Below, one piece after another: positions 52,911 through 61,366 of a stretch of DNA of 64,000 bases; position 1 is the first letter of the stretch, and the number at the start of each line of letters is the position of its first letter. Made by a program: the position numbers and the translations under genes. The notes under the pieces were generated by a model. It saw only the letters and a list, made by a program, of their open reading frames with translations. It searched no databases and was not told the origin of the DNA. The DNA lies in contig DATLZZ010000002.1 of the NCBI GenBank assembly GCA_035573715.1, positions 310,001 through 374,000 of the forward strand, read 5' to 3'. Source of the DNA: JACPRL01 sp035573715 (GTDB lineage: Bacteria > Acidobacteriota > Terriglobia > Acidiferrales > 2-02-FULL-67-57).

Positions 52911-53354
52911 TTACTCCTTCTTGCCGACCGCGATGTCGTAGGCGTCGAGCGCCGTCAGCAGGTTGAGCAGGCCGGCGCAGAGAAAAAAGACCGTGCCGTA
53001 GTCCCCGCTGGCGCGCGGCAGGTAGTGCTCGCCCATGCCGGCCAGCTTGGCCAGGGTGTAGTAGAGCACCACGCCGAGGTCGCCGATGAAACCCAGCGTG
53101 TGCAGCAAGGTGACGAAGGCGCCCTGGCTGCGATCGATGACCGGCCCGTAGAGCTTGGCGCCCATTCCCAGCCCCAGCCCGGCCATCGCGGTGACCGAGA
53201 CAAAAAAAACTATGGCGCGGTCGTACTTCCTGAGCACGAGATGGCCGAGACCCGGAACGAGCCAGCCCAGAAGACCCAGCAGCCAGCCGCGCAGGGCGCC
53301 GCCCGCCCGCGACGCGGCTTTCACTTCCGAAGTTGTGGTTTCGGCTTCGCCCAT
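52911..53354 (-). CDS. DUF6677-like membrane protein
   Basis: 147 residues with about four hydrophobic segments: GWLLGLLGWLVPGLGHLVLR, AIVFFVSVTAMAGLGLGMGA, LLHTLGFIGDLGVVLYYTLA and TVFFLCAGLLNLLTALDAYD. PGLGHLxLRKYDRA resembles a family (DUF6677) I associate with Acidobacteriota. Role unknown. It starts 1 bp from the M24 peptidase stop and so belongs to the same operon. Confidence 0.7.
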   Translation of the reverse strand: MGEAETTTSEVKAASRAGGALRGWLLGLLGWLVPGLGHLVLRKYDRAIVFFVSVTAMAGLGLGMGAKLYGPVIDRSQGAFVTLLHTLGFIGDLGVVLYYTLAKLAGMGEHYLPRASGDYGTVFFLCAGLLNLLTALDAYDIAVGKKE

Positions 53355-53355
53355 G

Positions 53356-54534
53356 TCAGCTCAGGATGCGGACAATCTCTTTCTGCGCCGGGCCGGTGAT
53401 GGTGGCGCTGTTTTCGCCGACGAAGACGTTGACTTCCGAGCGCACGCCGAACTCGGGGAGATAAATTCCGGGTTCGACCGAGAAACACAGGCCGGGCACC
53501 AACTCGCGCTCGTCGTGGGTTTCGAGGTTGTCCATGTTGGCGCCGGTGGAGTGGACCTGCTCGCCGATGGAGTGGCCGGTGCGGTGAACGAAGTAGTCGC
53601 CGTAGCCGCGCTGGCGAATCAGGTTGCGGGCCGCGTCGTCCACCTGGTAGCCGTAGACGATTTCCCCGCGCGCCAGCGCCTGAGCGGCGAAGCGGCAGGC
53701 AGCATCGCGGGCCTCGCGGACGATGGTGAAAATCTCCTGGTAGCGCGCCGGTGTCTCGCTGCCGACGTAGCCGACCCAGGTGATGTCGTAGAAGACGGCG
53801 CGGGGCTTCGCGAGCTTGGCCCACATGTCGAGCAGCACCCAGTCGCCTTTCTGCGCCGAGCGGGTGTCTTCGGCGCGGGGCGAGAAGTGCGGGTCGCCGC
53901 TGTGCTGGTTCCAGGCGACGATGGGCGGCTCGTCGGTCGTGAGCCCGCGCGCGGCAAACTGCTCCAGAATCCACTGCTGGAGCGCGTATTCGCTCAGCGG
54001 CTTCCCGTCCCGCACGTGGGCGGCGATGCGGGCGAACGACTGCAGCATCACTTCATCCACGCGCCGGCCGGCCTCGCGGTGCATCTCGTACTGTTCCGGC
54101 GTCCAACAAGCCTCAAAGCGCTGGATGAGGTCGGCGGAGCTGACGACCTCGACGCCGAAGCTGCGCACCAGCTCGACTGTGCCCGCGTCGACCATCGAAA
54201 CAGTGAAGATGTTGTTGTAGGGCGAATACTGCATCGCCACCTTCTTGGCGCCGTCCAGTATGGCCTTCAGTTTTTCGCGCTGCTCGCTCCAGGCGGCGTA
54301 AACGTTCTTCTCACCGGGAAGTGCGTCGAGCCGTGCGGCTTCGATGCGATGAACCAGCTTGCGGGGCGCGCCGGCGGCGGGGATGAAGTAGTACCAGCGG
54401 CGGGTGACCATTGTGGCTTCGAGGTCGAGCACCCGATAGGCAATCGGGTCGCGGTGGTGGTGGTCGTAGAGCAGCCAGCCGTCGAAGCCGCGGCGCCGGA
54501 GCTCAGCCTGAATTGCTTCCAGATTGAATGCCAT
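53356..54534 (-). CDS. M24-family aminopeptidase/Xaa-Pro peptidase
   Basis: 392 residues from ATG 54534. N-terminal creatinase-like domain (LLYDHHHRDPIAYRVLDLEA), then a pita-bread fold with WVLLDMWAKLAKPRAVFYD and ITWVGYVGS (metal Asp positions), YFVHRTGHSIGEQVHSTGAN (His), CFSVEPGIYLPEFGVRSEVN (Glu) and a final Glu. The two-metal site looks complete. It removes N-terminal residues next to proline. It follows the symporter gene by 2 bp; uptake of peptides or prolyl compounds and their cleavage might be linked. Confidence 0.9.
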   Translation of the reverse strand: MAFNLEAIQAELRRRGFDGWLLYDHHHRDPIAYRVLDLEATMVTRRWYYFIPAAGAPRKLVHRIEAARLDALPGEKNVYAAWSEQREKLKAILDGAKKVAMQYSPYNNIFTVSMVDAGTVELVRSFGVEVVSSADLIQRFEACWTPEQYEMHREAGRRVDEVMLQSFARIAAHVRDGKPLSEYALQQWILEQFAARGLTTDEPPIVAWNQHSGDPHFSPRAEDTRSAQKGDWVLLDMWAKLAKPRAVFYDITWVGYVGSETPARYQEIFTIVREARDAACRFAAQALARGEIVYGYQVDDAARNLIRQRGYGDYFVHRTGHSIGEQVHSTGANMDNLETHDERELVPGLCFSVEPGIYLPEFGVRSEVNVFVGENSATITGPAQKEIVRILS

Positions 54535-54536
54535 GG

Positions 54537-55967
54537 TCAGGCCTCTGCCATTACGGTGCGCCACTTCTCTTCCGGCGGCGCCGGGGTCGCCAGGCTGACG
54601 ATCACCAAAGCCAGAACCGAGCAAACCAGCGCCGGCACCACGGCGTCCACTTCTTTGGTCAGGGCGACGAACGCGCTGCTGGATTCCATGCCCGCCACCA
54701 GGCTCCAGCCAATGCTGATGGCTGTGCCGACGACGATAGAGGCCAGGCCGCCCTGGGCGTTGGCCCTCTTCCAGAAGAACGCCGCCAGCACCACCGGCGT
54801 GATGCCGGCGCCGTAGACGGTGTAGGCGTAGAGCGCCATGCGCAGGATAGACTCGGTGTGCGCCGCCAGCACCACGGCCAGCACGCCGAGCGCAATCACG
54901 ATGAGGCGTGAAAAGAGCAGAATTTGCCGCTCGCTGGCCTGCGGGTTCACGAAACGGTGGTAGACGTCGTGGATCAGGTTGCTGGCCGGCGAAAACAGGT
55001 AATTGTTCCCGGTAGAAATCACTTTGGCAAACACCCCGCCGAGCAGCAGGGCGCCCAGCAGCGCCGGCAAACCGTTGCGGGCCGCGTAGGGAATGATTTC
55101 GCGCGGCGTAGCGTCCTTGTAGATGGCGCTGCCCACCACCGCCAGCGCCACGATGACGGTTTCCAAAATCACCGTGCCGACAATCCAGCCCATCACCGAA
55201 AGTTTGGCGTCGCGCTCGCTGCGCGCGGAGAAAAACTTCTGATACATCGCCTGGTTGCCGACCAGCAGGAACATCGTCGGCAGCATGAAGTTGAGCACCT
55301 GATACCAGCGAAAAGGACCCAGCACGGTGAAGTGATTTTCCGGCAAGCTGGCGCGCACGCCCTCCCAGCCGCCGGCCGTGCCGATGAGCGCCGGGAGCGC
55401 CAGGCAGGCGGTGACCGTAACCATCAGGCCGATGACGAAGTCCAGGTAGGCGACCGAAGCCATACCGGCCAAGGCGGTGAAGGTGATGACGAAGGCAGCG
55501 ATGATGTACATCCCCATCTGCTTCTCGATGGCGTCGGGAAAAATCAGATGGAGAATGTCGCCGCCGGCGCGGAACTGGTAGCTGGTGATGCTGATGTAGG
55601 CAATAACGATGGCCAGCGTGCCGAACAGGCGCGCGAAGCGGTCGTAGCGGGCTTCGAGCAGGTCGGGCACCGTGTACTGGGCGAAGCGGCGGGCGCGCCC
55701 GGCGATCACAGCAATCACGATGAGCCCGAACCACCCCCCGGCCGGCAGCCACAAGGAAGCGAACCCATTCTTGAAGGCGTTCTCGGCCCCGGCGAAGAGG
55801 CTGCCGGCGCCGATCCAACTCGAAAGCAGCGTGAAGACCAGGACCGGCCAGGTGAGCTTGCGCCCGGCCACCATGAAGTCGGCTTTGGTCTTGACCGTCA
55901 GGCTGCGGTAGAGGCTGACACCCAGCAGTGTGGCCAGAATGGCAATGACGACGACGGCGTAGAGCAT
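54537..55967 (-). CDS. Sodium:solute symporter (SSF family)
   Basis: 476 residues with about 13 hydrophobic segments. SSF marks: DFMVAGRKLTWPVLVFTLLS, SSWIGAGSLFAGAENAFKNG, YQFRAGGDILHLIF, GMASVAYLDFVIGLMVTVTA, GNQAMYQKFFSARSERDAKL and GGVFAKVISTGNNYLFSPAS. Substrate cannot be inferred; relatives carry proline, pantothenate or sugars. It follows yggU by 29 bp and precedes an M24 peptidase gene by 2 bp. Confidence 0.93.
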   Translation of the reverse strand: MLYAVVVIAILATLLGVSLYRSLTVKTKADFMVAGRKLTWPVLVFTLLSSWIGAGSLFAGAENAFKNGFASLWLPAGGWFGLIVIAVIAGRARRFAQYTVPDLLEARYDRFARLFGTLAIVIAYISITSYQFRAGGDILHLIFPDAIEKQMGMYIIAAFVITFTALAGMASVAYLDFVIGLMVTVTACLALPALIGTAGGWEGVRASLPENHFTVLGPFRWYQVLNFMLPTMFLLVGNQAMYQKFFSARSERDAKLSVMGWIVGTVILETVIVALAVVGSAIYKDATPREIIPYAARNGLPALLGALLLGGVFAKVISTGNNYLFSPASNLIHDVYHRFVNPQASERQILLFSRLIVIALGVLAVVLAAHTESILRMALYAYTVYGAGITPVVLAAFFWKRANAQGGLASIVVGTAISIGWSLVAGMESSSAFVALTKEVDAVVPALVCSVLALVIVSLATPAPPEEKWRTVMAEA

Positions 55968-55996
55968 TCCTCTCCGTTCGATTCACTCCACCGGAA

Positions 55997-56290
55997 TCAC
56001 TCCGGAGCTTTCAGCCGGAGGCGTTCGGCGACGGTGGCAGAATCCAGCCCCGTCACTTCGACGAGCTTCAGCGGGGCGTGCTCGCCGGAAGCTATCCTAA
56101 TGGAACTCTTCGGGAGGCGCAAATGGGCGGCGAGCAACTCGACCACGGCGGCGTTGGCCTTCCCTTCGACCGGCGGCGCGGTAACTTTGATCCGCAAGGT
56201 ATCGCCCTGAAAGCCGAGCACTTCGTTGCGCCGCGCCCGCGCCTGGACTTTAAGGCGCAGGCGAGCGGTGGGAACGGAAGCGCTCTTCAT
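55997..56290 (-). CDS. yggU: DUF167 family protein YggU
   Basis: 97 residues. DUF167 core: LKVQARARRNEVLGFQGDTL, RIKVTAPPVEGKANAAVVEL, LAAHLRLPKSSIRIASGEHA. The function of this small alpha/beta protein is not known. It overlaps yggS by ATGA and is the usual neighbour of yggS in bacteria. Confidence 0.93.
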   Translation of the reverse strand: MKSASVPTARLRLKVQARARRNEVLGFQGDTLRIKVTAPPVEGKANAAVVELLAAHLRLPKSSIRIASGEHAPLKLVEVTGLDSATVAERLRLKAPE

Positions 56291-57027
56291 CCGCGTTTAT
56301 CTGCGTTCACCTGCGGTTTGATGCCCTTCGCGGGGCGGGGGCCGAAGAGGGCGGTACCGAGGCGAATCTCCGTCGCGCCTTCTTCAATGGCGATTTCAAA
56401 ATCATGGGACATTCCCATCGAGAGGCGCTGCATCCCGGCCCCGGGAAGGTTGCGGTGCTCGAGTTCTTCGGCTAACTCGCGCAGGCGGCGGAAGTGCGGC
56501 CGCACGCGCTCGGGGGGCTCGAGAAACGGCGGAATGGTCATCAAGCCCTCAATCGAGAGGCCGGGCAGTACCGCCATCTGCTCGGCCAGCGAAACCAGTT
56601 GCTCAGGGTCGATACCGTGCTTGCTGGGCTCGTTGCCCAGATGAACTTGGAGTAACACAGGAATCTTCCTGCCGGCGCTAGCGCCGCTCAGCTTCCGGGC
56701 CAGATGGAGCGAATCCACCGAGTCAATGCAGTTGAAAAGCTGCGCGGCGCGGGCGGCCTTGTTGGACTGTAAGTGCCCTACCATGTGCCAGATAGCGGAG
56801 GGCAGAACCAGGAAACGGTGCTTCTCCTCGAACTCCTGGACGCGGTTTTCGCCAAAGTGGCGCAGGCCAGCGCGGTAGGCCTCCGCAATGCGCTCCACGG
56901 GAACCTGCTTGGTCACGCCGACCAGAGTGACTTCATCGCGGCGCCCGGCCCGCCGCAACGCCGCCGCCATCCGTTCCTGAACGGCCGCAAGGTTCTCGGC
57001 GATGGACAGCGTGGCGCGCTCTGGCAT
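56287..57027 (-). CDS. yggS: PLP homeostasis protein YggS/PipY
   Basis: 246 residues from ATG 57027. Fold-type III PLP barrel: VTLVGVTKQVPVERIAEAYR (PLP Lys in VTKQ), RHFGENRVQEFEEK, WHMVGHLQSNKAARAAQLFN, IDSVDSLHLARKLS and LSMGMSHDFEIAIEEGATEI. It buffers free pyridoxal phosphate in the cytosol. The ATG has an extended -10-like TGCTACAAT ending 8 nt upstream, so its mRNA may lack a leader. Confidence 0.95.
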   Translation of the reverse strand: MPERATLSIAENLAAVQERMAAALRRAGRRDEVTLVGVTKQVPVERIAEAYRAGLRHFGENRVQEFEEKHRFLVLPSAIWHMVGHLQSNKAARAAQLFNCIDSVDSLHLARKLSGASAGRKIPVLLQVHLGNEPSKHGIDPEQLVSLAEQMAVLPGLSIEGLMTIPPFLEPPERVRPHFRRLRELAEELEHRNLPGAGMQRLSMGMSHDFEIAIEEGATEIRLGTALFGPRPAKGIKPQVNADKRG

Positions 57028-57035
57028 CAGGCCCG

Positions 57036-57041
57036 ATTGTA
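57036..57041 (-). promoter_or_regulatory. Candidate extended -10 element of yggS
   Basis: On the minus strand TGC-TACAAT (hexamer 57041-57036) has the TGn extension that makes a -35 dispensable. Transcription would begin near 57029, two bases before the ATG. No SD is visible. Confidence 0.45.
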
Positions 57042-57099
57042 GCATCCTGTGTTATAGTTGCGTTTGCCGGACGTTTCAGTTGCTATCCAACAATTCTCT

Positions 57100-57774
57100 A
57101 TGGCCCGACGAAGCGCGCGCGGTCTCTTCCTGACCTTCGAAGGCATTGACGGCTGCGGCAAGTCGACGCAGCTCAATCTGCTCTCCGACTACCTTGGCCG
57201 GCTGGGACTTCCCTACCTGGTGACGCGCGAGCCGGGCGGGACGGAGATCGGCGAGCAAATCCGCAAGATTCTCCTCCGGCGCGCCAGCGCCGGGATGGAC
57301 GCGCGCAACGAGCTGCTGCTCTACTTTGCCTCGCGGGCTCAGAACGTGGCGCAGGTGATTCGGCCCGCGTTGGACGATGGGCACATCGTGCTTTGCGACC
57401 GCTTCACCGATTCCACTCTCGCCTTCCAGGGGTACGGCCGCGGGCTCGACCTCCGCTTCATCCGCCAGCTGCACAGGTTTGCCTGCCAGGGCGTGAACCC
57501 CGACCTGACGTTCGTTCTGGACATCAGTCCGGAAACCAGCCTGGCGCGCGCCAAGGAGCGCAACGTCTCGGCCAGGCGCGACGAGGGCCGGTTCGAGGAA
57601 GAGGCGCTGTCGTTCCACCGACGCGTGCGGCGCGGCTATCGGGCGCTGGCGCGGCAGGAGCCGCGGCGGGTGAAGCTGCTTGATGGCGAGCAGAGCATTG
57701 AGGCCATCCACCAGCGGGTGGTGGCCCTGGCTCGGCCGCTGCTGGCGCGGATGCGTCGCCAGGAGGGCCGATGA
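57100..57774 (+). CDS. tmk: Thymidylate kinase
   Basis: 224 residues from ATG 57100. P-loop FEGIDGCGKSTQLNLLSDYL, DRE-type motif LVTREPGGTEIGEQIR, LLYFASRAQNVAQVI, VLCDRFTDSTLAFQGYGRGL and DLTFVLDISPETSLARAKER. It makes dTDP from dTMP. There is no clear SD. It overlaps holB by ATGA. Confidence 0.96.
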   Translation: MARRSARGLFLTFEGIDGCGKSTQLNLLSDYLGRLGLPYLVTREPGGTEIGEQIRKILLRRASAGMDARNELLLYFASRAQNVAQVIRPALDDGHIVLCDRFTDSTLAFQGYGRGLDLRFIRQLHRFACQGVNPDLTFVLDISPETSLARAKERNVSARRDEGRFEEEALSFHRRVRRGYRALARQEPRRVKLLDGEQSIEAIHQRVVALARPLLARMRRQEGR

Positions 57775-58889
57775 CGTTCAAAGAGTTCTTGGGCAATGCG
57801 CGGGCGGTCGACTCGCTGCGGCGGCTGCTGGCGGCCGAGCGGCTGCCACAGGCGTTGCTGCTGGCCGGGCCCCGCGGCGTGGGCAAATTCACGCTGGCGA
57901 CGCTCCTGGCGCGCGCCGCCAACTGCGCCCAGGCGCCAGGGGAGATTTGCGGCCGCTGCCAGAGCTGCCGGGCGATGGCAGCGCTGGATGACTTGCCCGC
58001 CCTGGTCGAGGCGGCGCGGCGCGAGCGCGGCAGCGCCAGCCCGGAGGACGTCCCGCTCATTCTGCGGCCGCACGCCTGCGCAACCGTCCTCGTTCCGGAC
58101 GCTGATTACATCCGCGTCTCGCAGATGCGCTACGTGGTGCGCGAGGCCTACGCCCTGCCCACGGCCGGTCGGCGCAACTTTTTCATCTTTGACCAGGCCG
58201 AGCGGCTCCGGCATGACTTCGCCGACGCGCTGCTGAAAGTCCTGGAGGAGCCTCCAGCGCAGACGACGCTCATCCTGGTGACCGACGCCCCCTTCGAGTT
58301 GCGCGCCACCATCCGCTCCCGGTGCGTTCCGGTGTGGTTTGCTCCCCTGGAGCGTGATGAAATCGCCTCCTATCTTGCCGAGCACCGCCCGGAGCTCAAA
58401 AAAGCCGACCGGGATCTGGCCGCTTCGGCCGCGGCGGGGAGCCTGGGCACGGCGTTGACGCTGGATATCGCCCGCTACCGCGAATTGCGCGCCCGCGCGC
58501 TGGAAGTTCTTCGCTCGGCGCTAACTTCCGAGGCTTCCCCGCAACACCTTTTTGAGGCCACGGCGGCTCTGGCGGGCAAAGCCGCCCGCCGGGAGGAATC
58601 CGACCCCGAAAGCGAGGGCCGAAAAAATTTTGAGTTTTCACTTGACATCCTGTATGGTCTTCTGACAGATAGTGTTTATCTGAAGGTTGACGTCCCCGAC
58701 GCTGGACTCCGCCACCCGGACCTCCGCGCGGAACTTCGCCCTCTCAGCCAGAAAGTAACCTGGTCGGGGCTGAGTCAAGCTGTGGAGAGGCTGGACAGGA
58801 TCTGGAAGCGGCAGCGTCGGAACATCAACAGACAACTGGCGCTGGACGCTTGGGCGGTGGCCGCCACAGTTCCGGTGTCAGACCGGTGA
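57771..58889 (+). CDS. holB: DNA polymerase III delta' subunit
   Basis: 372 residues. AAA+ clamp-loader subunit: LPQALLLAGPRGVGKFTLAT (Walker A), CAQAPGEICGRCQSCR with the four zinc cysteines, RNFFIFDQAERLRHDFADAL, LLKVLEEPPAQTTLILVTDA and ATIRSRCVPVWF (SRC arginine motif). It helps load the beta clamp. A tmk-holB pair is common in bacteria. A GAAAAAATTTTGAGTTTTCACTTGACATC stretch inside is unusually AT-rich for this genome. Confidence 0.93.
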   Translation: MTFKEFLGNARAVDSLRRLLAAERLPQALLLAGPRGVGKFTLATLLARAANCAQAPGEICGRCQSCRAMAALDDLPALVEAARRERGSASPEDVPLILRPHACATVLVPDADYIRVSQMRYVVREAYALPTAGRRNFFIFDQAERLRHDFADALLKVLEEPPAQTTLILVTDAPFELRATIRSRCVPVWFAPLERDEIASYLAEHRPELKKADRDLAASAAAGSLGTALTLDIARYRELRARALEVLRSALTSEASPQHLFEATAALAGKAARREESDPESEGRKNFEFSLDILYGLLTDSVYLKVDVPDAGLRHPDLRAELRPLSQKVTWSGLSQAVERLDRIWKRQRRNINRQLALDAWAVAATVPVSDR

Positions 58890-58991
58890 AACGTATAGCC
58901 GGGTTGGTGCATCCTAAGGAGCAGGACAGGAAGGTTGAACCTGCCCGTGAGTTATCCCTTCGGGGAAGAACGTCGTACTGAGGTGACTGCC

Positions 58992-59360
58992 GTGAACCGC
59001 AGACTTATTCGCCCGAGCCTGGCCGAAGTAAAAGAGCAACTCACCCCGCCGCCACCGCGGCGCAAACCGGTGCCGCCCGAGCAGACGCACGCCGAGGAGT
59101 ATTACTACGTCAAGCAGATGCAGGCGCGCACGCCGGTGGTGGTGGTGCTGACCGATGGTGAGCTGATTCGTGGCACGGTTGAGTGGTACGACCGCGACTG
59201 TATCAAGATTACCCGCAGCGGCGTGCCCAACCTGCTGCTCTACAAGTCGGCGATCAAGTACATCTACAAGGACGAGTCCGCCAACGGCGGCAACGGCCAA
59301 CCGGCCCGCGAGCCGGCGTTGGCGCATGTTCCGGACGACAACGGCGGGCAGAACTTCTAG
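58992..59360 (+). CDS. Hfq-like Sm-domain protein
   Basis: 122 residues from GTG 58992, 6 nt after GAGGTG (58980-58985). An Sm fold is visible: helix QTHAEEYYYVKQMQAR, strands TPVVVVLTDGELIRGTVEWY (Sm1 xxxxG), DRDCIKITRSG and the Sm2 motif NLLLYKSAIKYIYK. Hfq's YKHAI has become YKSAI, and an N-terminal extension of about 38 residues (Pro/Arg-rich) and a Gly/Asn-rich C-terminal tail flank the core. As a hexameric RNA chaperone it could pair small RNAs with mRNAs. Whether it binds U-rich tails is unknown. Confidence 0.8.
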   Translation: MNRRLIRPSLAEVKEQLTPPPPRRKPVPPEQTHAEEYYYVKQMQARTPVVVVLTDGELIRGTVEWYDRDCIKITRSGVPNLLLYKSAIKYIYKDESANGGNGQPAREPALAHVPDDNGGQNF

Positions 59361-59366
59361 CCGACG

Positions 59367-60128
59367 CTAGCCGGCGGTGAAGCCGCCGTCGAGCGGGAGC
59401 AACGCGCCGGTCATCCAACTCGAGTCGTCGCTGGCCAGGAACACAGCGAGCCGGCCCACATCTTCCGGTTTCCCGATCCGCCCCAAAGGAATCCCTGCAA
59501 TCCGCCGGGCGAGCTCGCCCGTGGGATCGGAAGCCTGCGCTAGAGCGTTCTGCAAGAGGGGCGTATCCACCAAGCCCGGACAGATGCAGTTGACGCGGAT
59601 GTTTTCCGCGGCGTGGTCGAGCGCCATGGCCTTGGTTAGCAGCGCTATCGCGCCCTTCGTGGCGGTGTAGGCGGCGCGCCGCTTCATCCCCACCAGCGAA
59701 AGAATCGAACCGATGTTGATCACGGAGCCGCCGCCCGATTGGCGCAGCGCGGGCACGGCGGCCTTCGAGACCAGAAACGTCCCCTTGAGGTTCACCGCCA
59801 GCAAGTGGTCCAACTCTTCCTCGCTGGTTTCTTCCACTGAACCCGCCATCCAGGCGCCGGCGTTGTTGACGACGACGTGCAAGCCGCCGAATTCGTCGAG
59901 CGCGCGGTGGACGAGCGCCTCAACATGGGCTACGCGCGTGATATCGCATTCCTGGGCCTGCGCTTTGCCCTTGCGGGCGCGGAGGGCTTCCGCCGCCTGC
60001 TCCAGCAACTGGCGACGCCGCCCCGCAAGAACAACGGCCGCGCCTTCGGCGGCCAGCGCTTCGGCGCAGGCGCGCCCGATGCCGGTTCCGGCGCCGGTGA
60101 CGATGGCAACTTTGCCCTGAAGCTTCAC
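59367..60128 (-). CDS. Short-chain dehydrogenase/reductase
   Basis: 253 residues. Classical SDR: KVAIVTGAGTGIGRACAEAL (TGxxxGIG), VVNNAGAWMAGSV (NNAG), SVINIGSILSLVGMKRRAAY (catalytic Ser), AAYTATKGAIALLTKAMALD (YxxxK) and LVDTPLLQNALAQA. NAD(P)(H)-dependent; substrate unknown, but close to 3-oxoacyl-ACP reductases and glucose dehydrogenases. Its start overlaps the bshA stop by 4 bp, so it may serve thiol or envelope metabolism. Confidence 0.92.
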   Translation of the reverse strand: MKLQGKVAIVTGAGTGIGRACAEALAAEGAAVVLAGRRRQLLEQAAEALRARKGKAQAQECDITRVAHVEALVHRALDEFGGLHVVVNNAGAWMAGSVEETSEEELDHLLAVNLKGTFLVSKAAVPALRQSGGGSVINIGSILSLVGMKRRAAYTATKGAIALLTKAMALDHAAENIRVNCICPGLVDTPLLQNALAQASDPTGELARRIAGIPLGRIGKPEDVGRLAVFLASDDSSWMTGALLPLDGGFTAG

Positions 60129-61270
60129 GCGGCGCTCCCCAGAATCGTTTCGTAGAAGGCGAGGTAGCGGGGCACGACCAGGGTCGAGCAGAAGCGCGCC
60201 TGGGCTTTGGCGCGGGCGGCGCGGCCGAGGGCGCGGGCGCGGGGCGGGTCGCGGAGCAGCTCGATGGCGGCGCGGGCCATGGACTCGACGTCCCGCGCCG
60301 GAAAGAGAAAGCCGTTCTGGCCGTCGTCAATCACCTCGCGGATGCCGCCGACGTCGCTGGCAATCACCGGCACCTCGCAGGCCATCGCTTCCAGCGCCGC
60401 CAGGCCGAACGATTCCATGTCGCTCGGCAGCAGAAACAAATCGCACACGCCCAGCTTCTCGTAGACCGCGTCCTGCTTGCCGAGGAACTGCACCGAGTCG
60501 CTGATTCCCTTCTCCCGCACCAGGTATTCGGCGTTGCCGCGCTCGGGGCCGTCGCCGATGAGCAGCAGCCGCGCCGGCAGGGCAGCGCGAATACGCGCGA
60601 AAATCTCAATCACGTCGGGAAGGCGCTTGACCGGGCGAAAATTCGAGAGGTGAGCGACGAGGAACTCGCCCTCGGCCGCGAACTGGCGCCGCTGCTCGGG
60701 GTCCTCCAGGCGCCGGTAGCGGTCGCAGTTCACAAAGTTGGGGATGACTTCAATCGGCCTCTGCACCTTGAACTCGCGGCGCGTCACCTCCAGCAGGTTC
60801 TTCGAGACCGCGGTGACGCCGTTCGACTGCTCAATCGCAAAGCGGGTAATCGGCAGGAAGGAGCGATCCAAGCCCACCAGCGTCACGTCGGTTCCGTGCA
60901 GCGTGGTGACGAACGGCAGGTGGCGCGGGGCCAGCATGGCCTGCGCCAGGTAGGCGCTGACCGAGTGGGGGATGGCGTAGTGGACGTGGAGCAGGTCGAG
61001 CTTGTAGTGCTCGGCCACCTCCACCATCTTGGTGGCCAGCGCCAGGTCGTAGGGCGGGTAGTCAAAGAGCGGGTAGTTCATCACCTCGACTTCGTGGTAG
61101 CAGATGCGCCGCGCCAGCTCCGGCTGGTGGTTCAGCTCCACCAGGCGAATCGGCGGGGCGTAGGTGACGAAGTGAATCTCGTGGCCGCGCGCCGCCAGTT
61201 CCATTCCCAGCTCGGTGGCCACCACGCCGCTGCCGCCATAGGTCGGATAGCAAGTGATGCCGATGCGCAT
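60125..61270 (-). CDS. bshA: N-acetyl-glucosaminyl L-malate synthase BshA (bacillithiol pathway)
   Basis: 381 residues. GT4 glycosyltransferase with the BshA signature ITCYPTYGGSGVVATELGME, then HEIHFVTYAPPIRLVELNHQ, LDLLHVHYAIPHSVSAYLAQ, TTLHGTDVTLVGLDRSFLPI, VIPNFVNCDRYRR and the nucleotide-sugar segment DLFLLPSDMESFGLAALEAM. It joins UDP-GlcNAc to L-malate, the first step to bacillithiol. bshB and bshC are not in the window. The start is 96 bp from the divergent kinase gene. Confidence 0.9.
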   Translation of the reverse strand: MRIGITCYPTYGGSGVVATELGMELAARGHEIHFVTYAPPIRLVELNHQPELARRICYHEVEVMNYPLFDYPPYDLALATKMVEVAEHYKLDLLHVHYAIPHSVSAYLAQAMLAPRHLPFVTTLHGTDVTLVGLDRSFLPITRFAIEQSNGVTAVSKNLLEVTRREFKVQRPIEVIPNFVNCDRYRRLEDPEQRRQFAAEGEFLVAHLSNFRPVKRLPDVIEIFARIRAALPARLLLIGDGPERGNAEYLVREKGISDSVQFLGKQDAVYEKLGVCDLFLLPSDMESFGLAALEAMACEVPVIASDVGGIREVIDDGQNGFLFPARDVESMARAAIELLRDPPRARALGRAARAKAQARFCSTLVVPRYLAFYETILGSAA

Positions 61271-61366
61271 GGGTCGTCCACCCTATCAGATGCCCCCCAG
61301 CGCCACAAGACGCGGCGGCTCGCTTTACAACGCGCGACGCCTGGGCTACCGTAACCGCAGAGGCGC

